In this document: positions 40,001 through 48,897 of the stretch, piece by piece
Layout: each line of letters opens with the position of its first letter
Position numbering within the stretch: position 1 is the first letter of the stretch
Source of the DNA: Telopea speciosissima
Taxonomy: Eukaryota; Streptophyta; Magnoliopsida; Proteales; Proteaceae
DNA length: 64,000 nt
Reading direction: 5' to 3'
Assembly (NCBI RefSeq): GCF_018873765.1
Contig: NC_057922.1
Span: 10,739,563 to 10,803,562 of the forward strand
Position numbers and translations under genes: made by a program
The notes under the pieces: generated by a model
What the model was told of the DNA's origin: nothing
Database searches by the model: none
Seen by the model: the letters and a program-made list of their open reading frames with translations, nothing else

Positions 40001-43000
40001 GGCAGAATCGAAACGAGACACTCCTAGGCTGGCGGAAAACAGAGCCTGGTTTCAAGTCTTCAAAAACATCTAGCAGCAAGGCAGCATTTCTTTTTCAACA
40101 ACCAAGAGCTTTGGGGTCTGAAACAACACCCTAGGCGATGCAACTCCAATAGGTCTCATGCCAAGATGTGGAGAAGAGAAGGAGAACCAAGAAGAAGCTT
40201 CACAAGCTGGCGGTAACTTGCGATCTTCCTCCATTGCTTCAAGGCACCTTCACAGCTCGAAACTCTCTCCAACTTAGGAATACCACTCCCAAGACTGTAA
40301 GGAGTATAGGTTTCACATATACAGCCTCAATGGAACCCCTTTACATTTATAGGGTTCCAAAGAGAGGAGAAGATGAGGACGAGCTCAGCCGACTCTCAAA
40401 CCAGAGATGTTGGCTTTGATACCAAGTTGAAACTCAAAGGTAGATCGAATCTGGTAAGAGAAGAGTATACAAGAAGAAGAAGAAGAAGGAGAGAAGAGAT
40501 GAGAAGAAGAGAAGAGAATGGGAGAATCGATTGTGTGTGTTGAGAGTGATTCTCAACACACATATTAGCTTCATTCATTAAGTCTTCCAAATTACACAAG
40601 CCTCCCTAGGGAGGTAAGGAGAAATAAGACAATAAAGTAAAAATACAACTTAGTCATGTCTTATAACTAGACAATGACAGAACTACCCCTATACAAGATA
40701 TTCTAACAACTCTAACAGGGGTGGGGAGTGGGAAGAAACAGAATAGAAAAGGATGATACATCAAGAATCCGGGGATGGGGAGGAAATAAAAGAGAGGTTC
40801 CTAATCTACTATTAGTAAGATTCCATCAACACAGGACTAGGACTCTGATCAAGTCCACCACACAAGAATCGTGGGAAAAACTGAAAATGTTGGGACAGAG
40901 GAGCTTCCTGCTGTTTCCCTGAGTGCCAGCCATCCTGGCTGGTCTGAAGGGCTTGCCTCTCTCCTCCTGCTTTCCCTGGTGGGATGCCGTCATCCCCTAG
41001 GGTCTCTTCCTCTCCTTCACCTGCCCACCCATCTTCCTCTCCTTCAACCTCCCATGCTGCTCCACCTCCTCCCCGGTGGAGTGCTCTATTCAGTCCTGCC
41101 CCTGCTTCTTCGATTGAAAGTCTTCCTCTGCAATTCATTGCTCCCTCCATTGTTGGTTCCTCTAAAGTAGCTCTCTGTCCTCCAGGCTTCCTTGAAGATG
41201 AAGCAAAAATCTGGGAGAATTCTGTGGTAGGGCACTTTCTTGGTTCAAGACCCCCCTTCCATATTGTCAAACTCTCCCTCTTTAAACACTGAAGAGCCAA
41301 TATTTTTCTTCTGGACAATGGGTTCTTTATCTTCAAATTCTCTGATGAGCTTGAGAAGGTTCGCGCTCTTGAAGGTGGCCCTTGTAAGTTGGGAAGACAC
41401 CCATCTCTCTCCGTCAATGGCACCGCCAACTCCTACTCCGGCGAGTAGATCTATCCACCATCCCACTCTAGATTTCCTTACCAGGACTCCCTCTCCACTA
41501 TTGAGTACGAATCATGGTGTGAAAAGATTGAAAACAATAAAAAGGCTCAGACTTAGTGCGAAGAAGAAACACCCAAGTCACGGGTACAGTTGTCAATGAA
41601 AGTAATAAACCATCTAAACCCACCCCGAGCAACAGTCCTGGATGGAACCTATAAGTCAGAGTGTGTCATAGAAAATGGAACACTACTTTTATTATCACTG
41701 GGAAAATAAGAGGATCTAGTTTGCTTTGCAAGTTCACAAATATCATGATTAAACTAGTCCAGATTACAGTGTTCAACTAAAGAAGGCAACAAACAACTTA
41801 AAATGTAAAAAGAGGGGTGACCGAGGCGACGGTGCCATTGATACAGTTGACTAAGAGCACTATCTTCCCGAGAGATATGTGTTGAAACTGGAGACGGAGC
41901 AGTAGTGAGACCTGGATCCAAGTGGTAAAGGTCATCCCGTACTCTGCCATATCCAATTGTTTCTCCCGTCATTAGATCCTGGAAAACACAATGGGTAGAA
42001 TAGAAGTTAACACAGCAATTCAGATCAACGGTTAGTCTGTAAATAGAAGTAAATTTGCACAGAGGTTGGGGACATGCAAAACAGAGGACAAAGAGATAGT
42101 AGGAGTACAAGAGATAGAATCTTTACTAGAAATGGAAGAGAGGGAAACATCGGCTGTCTGGACCTTGTCCTCACCCGAACAAGGGTCATAAGTGTGGAAC
42201 AAGTCTGAGGAACTAGTCATATGATCAGAGGCTCCAGAATCAAGGAGCCAAGCCAGAGTGGGAAGAAGCAAGAAATATACCTGATTGGGAAAGATGGGAG
42301 GCAGGTGCAGTGGAAGATGCCATGGTAGGGTTTGTAGTACCAAGTTTAGTCATCATACTCTGGAGAACAACCAACTGTGTTTCAGCTCAAATAGAGTTTG
42401 CCTATTGGCAAGTTAAAGCTTTGAAAATCTTGGGACTACAAGAGGGTGCATGGACATTAATTTGGGTCTGAAATTTGACATGTGGCTAACCAATAATATA
42501 TATAACTATTCCAATGTCAGTTGGCCAAAACCAACTGCCCACGTGGCCCAAAATGGTGGACCGTCTTGAAAAGATTATTAGGACGGACCTTCTAAATGAA
42601 TTTTTGCCTAATGATAAAATAATAAAAAATTGATATGAAGGAAGTTGGGTTTGCTCTTTACACTAATGTTAGTTCTTTTTATTTGAAAAATTACCCTAAT
42701 ATTAAATTTTGCATGAATTAGAAATGCCAAACAAAAAAATACTTTCAATGCCATCTCTTCTTGATTACTCCCCCATCTCTGTCTAATATTACAATATATA
42801 CAAATTCACCAATAACTGAAAGATCAAATCTCTTTTGTTTGATTTTTCTGTTTGTTACCGACTTACTGTAGCAAATATTTAGTATACCTGGTTTGCTTTT
42901 AATTTCAGTTCTTACCAGTTCTAATTTTCTTATTTTTACCCATGTAGGTGCGAAAAATTTGCCAAACAATTGCCTTTTTGTCTCCTGCAGTTTGCATGAC

Positions 43001-43744
43001 TCTTTCCTCTTTGAATCTAGGGTTGCCACACTGGGAAATTGTGGTGCTTCTGACAGGTGGCTTAGCCCTCTCAAGCTTTGCCTTATCAGGTAATGACCAT
43101 TTCAACCATGATTCTATACTAATAGAGAAGTAGTTGAAGTTGCAAATCATTTGATCTTCTTACAATTAGAGGTTTTTACTTATGTCTACTCCTTGTTTCA
43201 TGACAGGACTTTATTGTACACATCAGGATATATCTCCCGAGTATGCTAGTGTACTTTTAGTAAGTAACATTTCATTTTTTCGTACTCCTATTTTGAGCTT
43301 TTCTATTATGGGCATCTTATGCAGGGCTTCAATATTTTGCATAGAGTTAATTAATGTGGTGCTACTCTCCTCAAATCTTACTTCAGTTATAGCAAGGATC
43401 ACGTCTCTTTAACTTTGCCTTCGTTCTTTTTTGCCCGGCGTAGGGTATTACCAACACGGTTGGGGCAGTACCTGGAATTGTTGGTGTTGCTCTCACAGGC
43501 TATCTTCTTGATTCAACCCATTCATGGAGTGTAAGTCATCTAACAAGCACGGTTTTTGATTCATTACATCTTTGTTTACCAGTAATATCCTACGAGTTTT
43601 GTCGAGATAATTCTATGATTTTTCTGTTTTAACATTATGTAGATATCATTATTTGCTCCATCAATCTTCTTCTACTTAACGGGTACGGCAGTATGGTTAA
43701 AGTTTGCAAGTAGTAAGCCTCAAAGCTTTTCCAAAAGAAATTGA
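17556..43744 (+). CDS. PHT4;5: plastid anion/phosphate transporter, PHT4;5 (ANTR6)-type MFS protein
   Basis: Fifteen exons: 17556-17948, 18089-18234, 18651-18750, 18997-19049, 20012-20086, 23585-23665, 23870-23931, 24506-24594, 26696-26811, 28372-28408, 34134-34229, 42948-43089, 43207-43259, 43444-43530, 43643-43744. All phases close and the product is 543 residues, near the PHT4 family size. The start is the first in-frame ATG after the upstream in-frame stop at 17268-17270. Residues 1-105 are Ser/Thr-rich and basic, as in a chloroplast transit peptide. The MFS core starts near RYKLIGTTSLAFVICNMDK (about 113-131). It shows the loop motif GGW..KIFGGR (about 170-180), then GIGEGVSPSAATDL, and the later CGSWGHYTCLSWLPTYF and YCTHQDISPEYAS blocks typical of PHT4;5/ANTR6. 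Expected role: Na+- or H+-coupled phosphate or anion transport at a plastid membrane. One oddity: the TEAA(W)VS position after exon 10 reads TEAAGVS. Introns 10 and 11 (5.7 and 8.7 kb) are full of transposons. Confidence 0.93.
20087..21500. other. intron 5 of the transporter gene, 5' part
   Basis: No exon or recognisable element. Open frames on the minus strand at 20082-20348, 20511-20720 and 21041-21432 show no domain. Confidence 0.4.
21530..22470 (-). mobile_element. degenerate RTE-type LINE endonuclease fragment
   Basis: On the minus strand this encodes pieces of an RTE-clade apurinic endonuclease: SWNIGTL near the start, then TYIQETRWKDKKAKELDDY, GVGIIVDKDLKNDVVDV and GEDLNGHVG, in order from 22230 down to 21600. 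Frame breaks and stops show it is dead. It is interrupted by a 151 bp hAT MITE (22068-22218) and by an oppositely oriented RTE 3' tail (about 21731-21785, CCCATTAAGTTGGGATAAG then GTTGTTGTT). Confidence 0.75.
22060..22226. mobile_element. hAT-like MITE, CATAGTTGTCA family
   Basis: The body 22068-22218 begins CATAGTTGTCACGGTG and ends GGCCTTGACAACAATG, which are inverted repeats. The exact 8 bp duplication CCAAGATG lies at 22060-22067 and 22219-22226. Removing the element and one duplication restores the RTE endonuclease reading IRLASWNIGTL. Confidence 0.9.
22495..22705 (-). repeat. SINE tail-like repeat
   Basis: Contains TACCCAGTGCACGAGG, CACTGCGGGGTCTGGGGAGG and GTCATAATGTACGCAGCC, the same ordered words as the SINE at 16835-16935. 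ATGTTTTTATAGT occurs on both sides (about 22467 and 22679), perhaps a duplicated flank. Confidence 0.5.
24939..25087. mobile_element. hAT-like MITE, CATAGTTGTCA family
   Basis: The body 24947-25079 starts CATAGTTGTCACAGCG and ends GCCTTGACAGCTATG. Flanking octamers TGGGGAAG and ACGAGAAG agree at 5 of 8 positions, a decayed duplication. It lies in intron 8 of the transporter gene. Confidence 0.7.
25088..26695. other. intron 8 remainder
   Basis: No exon. It contains vague repeat words near 25975-26120 (GTTCGACC, AACAGGTTTGATGGC) that look like an old transposon, and a short C-run at 26620-26632 before the exon 9 acceptor. Confidence 0.4.
27595..27735 (+). repeat. short tandem repeat of GGTACCCCAAA(C/T)AT
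   Basis: The word AGGTACCCCAAACATAA, with variants, recurs about every 30 bases (near 27594, 27632, 27659, 27690 and 27720) inside intron 9. No coding signal. Confidence 0.6.
27736..28371. other. intron 9 remainder with (TA)n
   Basis: Holds a dinucleotide (TA)n microsatellite at about 28001-28031 and otherwise unremarkable AT-rich intron. Confidence 0.6.
29449..30726. mobile_element. 1.26 kb hAT-like element in the 5' LTR
   Basis: The body 29457-30718 begins CATAGTTGTCACGGCG and ends GACGCCTTGTTAACTATG (inverted). The exact 8 bp duplication CCTACCAT lies at 29449-29456 and 30719-30726. The 3' LTR of the host element has the empty site, a single CCTACCAT at about 31638. The interior is low in complexity: a C-run at 29590-29603 and AGAAGAAGCATAG-type repeats at 29810-30030. 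No transposase is recognisable, so the element is non-autonomous. Confidence 0.9.
31464..31594. mobile_element. 115 bp hAT-like MITE in the 3' LTR
   Basis: The body 31472-31586 begins CACAGTTTTCTAGGC and ends GCCGTGACAACTATG. The exact 8 bp GTTCTAGA lies at 31464-31471 and 31587-31594. The 5' LTR shows the empty site near 29398 (GTTCTCGATAGTTTC). Confidence 0.88.
32426..32690 (+). repeat. LTR-derived 142 bp tandem repeat
   Basis: TTATCTTGTAATGAGGTAG at 32426 and TTATCTCGTAATGGCGTAG at 32568 start two units. Both contain GTAGTGAGGGTTTTGTAATT, ATAGTGAAGCTC and GGCCGTGGA..TAGCC. A GACGCTATATATAG word also occurs twice just upstream (32330, 32410). The wording resembles the end of a plant copia LTR. 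It lies in intron 10. Confidence 0.65.
32700..34133. other. intron 10 remainder
   Basis: No exon. Around 33090-33250 there is a degenerate repeat of GATCGG/TATTGG words. Otherwise unremarkable. Confidence 0.4.
34955..35246 (-). repeat. copia 3' LTR (left copy)
   Basis: A 292 bp LTR. In element orientation it begins TGTTAGAG and ends TTTCAACT. The terminus is TG..CT rather than TG..CA, a call supported by the exact GGGGT flank and the directly adjacent primer-binding site on the other copy. Confidence 0.88.
36100..36480 (-). pseudogene. copia reverse transcriptase domain, frameshifted
   Basis: Minus-strand reading gives LDVKNAFLHGDL and the catalytic YVDD (36171-36182), the polymerase core of copia. 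It is split between two frames near 36240, so the enzyme is broken here. Confidence 0.85.
37690..38277 (-). pseudogene. copia GAG-pre-integrase and integrase domain fragment
   Basis: A 195-codon frame carries WHQRLGHPS (pre-integrase), a C..C zinc pair and DVWGPSP with FVDDYSR, the core of a copia integrase. Frames on either side are shifted, so it is only part of the polyprotein. Confidence 0.88.
38480..39480 (-). pseudogene. copia gag (UBN2-type) with damaged zinc knuckle
   Basis: Gag-like words are scattered over shifted frames (LDNTNYLDWS, LWEEYDHY). The CCHC knuckle CDHCGKLGHTKDR ends in Ser-Trp where the last Cys is expected. Inactive copy. Confidence 0.75.
40425..40717 (-). repeat. 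copia 5' LTR (right copy)
   Basis: A 293 bp LTR, identical to the left LTR except for one extra A in the GAAGAA tract near 40472. This indicates a recent insertion. Confidence 0.88.
40870..41400 (+). pseudogene. L1-type LINE ORF1 (DUF4283) fragment
   Basis: The plus strand reads a Pro/Ser-rich stretch, then DEAKIWENSVVGHFLGSRPP and, after a frame break, LLDNGFFIFKFSDELEKV..LEGGP. This is the DUF4283 pattern of plant L1 ORF1 proteins. It is broken by stops and shifts. Confidence 0.72.
41520..42345 (-). pseudogene. second copia fragment: protease and integrase start
   Basis: The minus strand carries an aspartic protease DSGASDHMT (D codon near 42241), then a pre-integrase WHRRLGHPS near 41830, then FITFIDNCTRD near 41600 with stops. 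No LTRs were found around it, so it is an older remnant beside the younger copia element. Confidence 0.82.
42346..42947. other. end of intron 11
   Basis: AT-rich intron without recognised elements, ending at the CATGTAG acceptor before exon 12. Confidence 0.5.
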
Positions 43745-45117
43745 TTCTGTTCGCTTCTCGTGGACTTAAAACTACCATAAAAAATGACATTGAAGTTGGA
43801 GTGTTCTTCATTCTATTGCATTGGTGTCCCGAGTTCTTCAATGGAGCTGCAGAGGTTGACATCATTCACCTGTGACAATTGTTCTATGACCACATGGAGA
43901 AAAGCATATGTATATAATATGTACATTAGATCCTGTTGGATGATTGGAGTAGGTAGGAAAAGCCCAAATTTACCACTGTAATTGATTTGAAATGTTTGAA
44001 ATTTCAAGAACACATTGTTGTAAGGATTTTAGTTCTTGTAAATTTATCCAGGGTAAGAATTTTCTACTGTAGTGATGTCTTTGGGATAGTTAGTGATACT
44101 CTTTCCCTTGTTTTTAACCAGCTGTCTCAGTTAGTAAAGACCTTAGCCTGTAACTGCCAGGTTTAGATTGAATCCTGCCTCATCAAGTACACTCCTCCAC
44201 TAAGCACCAACCCCTCTCCCTCTGTGGCACTGGTAGAGTAAATCAATTACACCAGAGACCGTATTGATTTGGGTGATCCATATGCGTATCAGATATATTA
44301 TATTAACTCTCTTTACTGTACTCACTCTTAATGCTATTATTATTAAGAAGAGAAATGAGAGTATGAAGTAGTGTTTCATGCTGTTCTAAATGCATTTCAA
44401 GTAAATCCTTTCATTGCTCCTGTTTACAAGCAAAGCCCTTTACCCTCTGCTGTGAAACAGTGGCTGATGCGAGTCCCTACAGAGGTTGGTGATGCCTCAA
44501 TTGGATGTGGGATATGGGGCCACTTATGTGTTGATCCAGTTTGTTCTTGTCAACCGTTTACCAGATATTTGTTTTCTGAAATTCATGTCAAAAACCATAT
44601 TTAGGGTGGGGGCTGGAGAATCACTTTAAATCTATAAATTTTTTAAGAGCAGAAGACTTCATAAATGACTCCATTAGTCCATTAAAATGTGCAGTCTGAG
44701 ATTTTTTATTTTCTCCACATCATCTTTTCCAATTATTATTATCTTTTCATTTGAACACCTATAATCCTTGAGTGTTCTTTTTTTTTTTAACAGAAAATAT
44801 ATTAATCTAAGAAGACAAAACTTATTTTCTTAAAATACTGTACAAAATTTTGATAAACAACTTTCACTATAAATTCCTGGATATTGTTTTCCCAAAAAAA
44901 AGGCATCTTAGTCAAATAAAATTGCTACCCATAACTTTTTTCTTGTTTGATAAAGATTAATAGTTCCATTTGGTCCGACTACCTACAAGCCAAGAACATG
45001 AATATTAGGAAGGTGAGCAAATACAATTGAGAAAGGAGCAACTTGTATTGGCCCTGATGAATTTACACTTATAGGTTCCAAAGTAGGGAGATAAAAATTA
45101 CAAGAATATATATTATT
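43745..45117. other. 3' region of transporter gene and intergenic
   Basis: Likely 3' UTR in the first few hundred bases. The frame 44371-44604 has no recognisable domain. A T/A-rich tract lies near 44760-44930. Nothing else supported. Confidence 0.4.
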
Positions 45118-45407
45118 AATGGGATTAACAGTGTTAAATGGTGTTAAATTGTCCGGTTTCAGTTAAATTATTTAATTAAACCGTCTCAATTTTGAAATCA
45201 TAATCAAATGGTTCGATTTCGATAAATGGTTTCTGTTTGTTTTTTGGCACATTTATGTACATTTAAGAGTGTTAAATGGTCTATTTCGGTTTAAACCGTT
45301 CAAGTAAACGGTCTCAATTTTAAAATCATAACTGAACCATTTATTAAACGTTTCGGATCAGTTTCGGTAAACGAATTTGATTTGATTTTGACACCCTTAG
45401 TTGGGAT
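45118..45407. mobile_element. hAT-like MITE, GGTGTCAAA family
   Basis: The body 45126-45399 ends TTTTGACACCCTTA and starts with a decayed TAACAGTGTTAAATGG. Flanks AATGGGAT and GTTGGGAT agree at 6 of 8. The interior is rich in AAACGGT/ACCGTTT words. It is the same family as 46745-47023 and 60942-61841. Confidence 0.65.
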
Positions 45408-45654
45408 TGGACTGTGAGGCTTACATATCTATGAGGTTAGCATTTTCATATGAATTTTGTGAACCAGATCTTCCAATCAAACTCCCAATTCTTGCCTTAT
45501 AATTACTCAAATTCCCAATTTCAGTCATCTCTGTGTATATGCACCCCCAACTCTTTTAGTCAATAGATTTTGACTTCTTAACTTTGCTACTCGAAAACTC
45601 TATTTGGACTGAAACTTAACACTTACGTTGGAAAGTGGTGGGTGCCTTGAGATT

Positions 45655-45832
45655 TACTTTTATCACCTGTGGTTCCCCTGTCCGGTACGGTTCCCTAATG
45701 CCTTTAATAAAAGGGGATAGAACTCACCCGAGCAATGTGTTCGGTCAAGGGGTAGAATGGTCATTTCAACTCTCCCTATGAGAGGAACCACACAATCGTA
45801 CCGGTCAACGAACCTCAGGGGATAAAGGTCCC
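45655..45832. mobile_element. Mutator-like MITE related to the one at 16077-16254
   Basis: The left arm TTTTATCACCTGTGGTTCC faces CCTCAGGGGATAAAGG at the right end, with GTCCGGTACGGTTCC against GGAACCACACAATCGTACCGG inside. Layout and length (about 175 bp) match the 16 kb MITE. No clear target duplication. The paralogous segment near 48775 lacks it. Confidence 0.65.
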
Positions 45833-46153
45833 ATCTAATCTACCACGTACCAAAAATTTTTAGGCCATCGTGACGAACTCAGTAATTTTTGGCCCAATTA
45901 AGAATTATTTTAAAGTAGTTTCACTAGTCCAGTTGTCCAAGCTAAACTGTGGCAGTTCAGAGCCCAATTAATAAATGTTTTTCCATAATTTGACTTGTTT
46001 GGTTGTCCTATTAGTAATGTTTAGCTATGAAATAAATGCTATCTAAATTTGTACTAGTAAGAGAACAATATAAATCAAAGAACTTCTTACATTTTCATGC
46101 AAGAGAAAGAAAAATTGAAAAGGTCATCCATTGATGAGGAGAGATTATCTGAA

Positions 46154-46626
46154 ATGGAAGCCACCTTTTAAGACCTTCTTCTCTGCAATACTCCTCTTAC
46201 TCCTACTTGCAAAGGGTGAGTTTTCTCCTTTGATGTCTTTAATTGGGTTCCTTATTTTGATTCTTTGTTTTATCTTGGTAGATTTTGTTTAATTTTTGTG
46301 TTTTTAAAAAAAAACAATTAAAATTACAGGTTCTATCCAGTGTTCATTGGATGACATCAAAGTTTCTCAATCTGAAGAAACAGGAGAAATAGTACAAGGG
46401 CTCTGTGTATGTGAGTAATAGGTGCATATGTCAACAGTCCAATCTGTACCTCAACTGCCCAGACTTCTAGACAGTGGAGAAGGTTGACCCTAAGATCTTA
46501 AGGGTAGATGGGAACATTTGCTTATTTAACAATGGTCAGCCATTTCATGGCTCAATCTATTTCACTTATGCCTGGGATACCCCTTCTTTCTTTGGTCCAA
46601 GGAGCTCTAATATTACATGTCCCTGA
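46154..46626 (+). pseudogene. TPD1-like pseudogene
   Basis: A degenerate copy of the gene at 53543-54034. Exon-1 remnant 46154-46215 has a stop at its sixth codon and is 2 nt shorter than the intact exon. Exon-2 remnant 46330-46626 reads GSIQCSLDDIKVSQSEETGE, then meets TAA, and lost the region between the tripeptide PEY and the second Cys cluster. Later parts of the family pattern (YAWDTP, NITCP) survive in shifted frames. It shares flanks with the copy at 50.4-50.9 kb. Confidence 0.85.
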
Positions 46627-46736
46627 GAAGGAAGATTGACTATGGAGTTGGAAATGGAAATGCTTCAGTAGTATGTTCTTGTGGTGTTCTTATTTTCATT
46701 AAATAAAAACTGAAGATTGATGACAGTAGTTATTAT

Positions 46737-47031
46737 ATACTTTATAAAGGTGTTAAACGGTCCGGTTCGGTTTAAATCATTTAATTAAACGATCTTATTT
46801 TTTAAATCATTTGTTAATCAATTTTACGGTTTTGGTTTTAAATGGTTTGGTTCGATTTCGGTAAACGATTTCTGTTTGATTTTGACACATATATATGTAC
46901 ATTTTAGGGTGTTAAACGGTTTATTCGATTTAAACCGTTTAATTTAAAGGCCTCAATTTTGAAATCATAACTAAACAATTTATTAAACGGTTTCACGGTT
47001 TCGGTTTGATTTTGACACCCTTAATACCTTA
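46737..47031. mobile_element. hAT-like MITE, GGTGTCAAA family
   Basis: The body 46745-47023 starts TAAAGGTGTTAAACGG and ends TTTGACACCCTTA. Flanks ATACTTTA (46737-46744) and ATACCTTA (47024-47031) agree at 7 of 8. It sits directly 3' of the TPD1-like pseudogene. Confidence 0.75.
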
Positions 47032-47194
47032 TATGGTGCTGGTAATCCTTATAAATTTTAAAAAAAAAAAACCGTTAACACGTGGAGGTGTTTAATTCCT
47101 GAAATGTTCATAATGCTTATCCATACATTCTTAGTTGATTTTGTATTTATTTCTTTTCTTTTTGTTTGTTGTTGTTGTTCTTTTCGTTTTGTTC

Positions 47195-47372
47195 TATGGG
47201 CTATGAATGTAATTGCAGATGCCTTGGCAAGGAAGGCCATGTCTATCATGTATATGACAGATTAGCCAATCTCTATTCTGTGACTTGACAATCTTTGTTT
47301 GTCTGAAGCCACCGGCTGTACATATGGTTCTCATCAGTAAATCATCGTCATACCAAAAAAAAAGAAAAAAGG
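47195..47372 (+). mobile_element. L1-type LINE 3' end remnant
   Basis: Reads MNVIADALARKA, the C-terminal end of a plant L1 RNase H domain, then stops and a roughly 100 bp 3' tail ending in an A-rich run (47356-47371). A 5'-truncated LINE copy. Confidence 0.65.
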
Positions 47373-48650
47373 TATAACTAAAAAATGAAATTTTAATTTT
47401 TGGGAAAAAGAAAGCTACTTGATCTCATGGACTACACTCAAACATATGAGTGTGCATATTTACTGCTAAGTACCTCTTGAAATAAAAAATTTCATCTGTG
47501 TTAATTAATGCCTATTGCATGCTCTCATTGGCCTCCACTCAGGGACAAGAGCTACATGACCAAGCAACAATCCCTTGCCTTTATTATTATTTTTTTTTAA
47601 TAAGAAAACGTGTAAGATGGTAGATGGGTGTTGTAACACTAAAGAATTGAAATAAATAAATAATATATATATATATATATTGACTTGGCAATTGAGTCAA
47701 GATATGTGAGAACAAAGGGATGACGTTCGATCCCGAAGAAGGCCTAAAGTCTTAATGACAAAGAATCACTATCTAGATTATGGTCTACATTTGCTCTTCT
47801 ATTGGGAGAAGATTCTGTTTCATTTGAATGGGATCCACAATGAAGTAGCTTCTATTGTCTACTATAATTCCTTATTGTCATATCAAGTTAAAGTATGTGA
47901 AATATAAAGAAAAAGGCAAGAGATCCTTGCTTAGTCGTATAGCCCCTGCACCAACATGGGGGCCAATGAGAACGTGTGCAAAGGCATAAACAAAGATAAA
48001 AATTTTTATTTCGAGAGGGGTTGGGCGCTAATTCCCTTTGCTCCTATGTTTGGGCGCAAGAGCCACATGACTAAGCAATATTCTTTTTTCCTAAGGCTCC
48101 GTTTGTTTTGACGTAAAATTTTATTTACATGACAAATTTTACATGTTGAAATTTTTTCTAATTATAATGTCAAAAGGGTTAGTTCTCTTTATAAACTACT
48201 CTTATTCCATTTTCCATGTGGGTTTTTTCATTGAGTACAGAAGAAGACTTCCTCACTTGAAGTGCACAAGTCTATTTGCATGTTCTAGTCTGAAATGCCT
48301 GAGGTTTTACTATTTCCAGCTAAAAGGGCTACAGAATAATTCTAGCAACCGTGGTCCTAAAACCAGCACCGGTGAACTGAAAGCCAGAACCATTCCTTTT
48401 TTGTTTGGTTTTATCAATTTTTTGAATTCTATTTTTCATTATTTTTTCAGAATTTAGATTTGGTCAGTCAAAACCAGGTTGAACTAGAACCATATAAATT
48501 TTTCCTATACACCTTTCTATGATCCCATCTGAATCATGATTTGAGGAATCGGTAATGGCAGGGGCCAATATTGATTCTTGATCGATTCCATATCAATGGA
48601 TCGGTATGGATCAAGGGAAAAATGATAAAATAAAAAATAAAAAACAGGTT
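47373..48650. other. gene-free stretch
   Basis: No gene supported. A (TA)n run lies at about 47663-47681. The frame at 48143-48457 has no domain. Near 48540-48610 there is a GATCGATTCC/GGATCGGTATGG repeat word also seen near 7950 and 61850. Confidence 0.4.
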
Positions 48651-48897
48651 TTTAAATGAACCCAGAAGTCATCTGTGTGTGCGTATGCACCCAACTCTCA
48701 CTTTTCAACATTTAAATGGTGAAATAGGATTCATGTAGCTGAAACATAACATAAGTTGGGGAATGGGTACCTTGAGATTTACCTTTGACATTTACCCATC
48801 ATGACAAACTGGTTAACTTAGCCCAATTAAGGATTATTTTTAAATAGTTTGACTTGTCAAGTTGTCCATCTAAATTGTTTAAGGTTAGAGCCCAATT

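Larger units (their letters stand above)
34950..40722 (-). mobile_element. Ty1/copia LTR retrotransposon with near-identical LTRs
   Basis: LTRs lie at 34955-35246 and 40425-40717. The only difference I see is one A in a purine tract. The flanking 5 bp GGGGT is at 34950-34954 and 40718-40722. The element runs on the minus strand. The primer-binding site GGCTTTGATACCA (complement of TGGTATCAAAGCC) abuts the right LTR at 40412-40424, and a purine tract complement CTCCCCCTC abuts the left LTR at 35247. From right to left come a roughly 0.9 kb leader, a UBN2-type gag (about 39480-38480), a zinc knuckle (38743-38787), GAG-pre-integrase and integrase (37690-38277), reverse transcriptase with YVDD (36171-36182), and RNase H near 35500-35660. 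The coding parts are split over several frames, so the copy cannot make a full polyprotein. It sits in intron 11 of the transporter gene. Confidence 0.92.
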
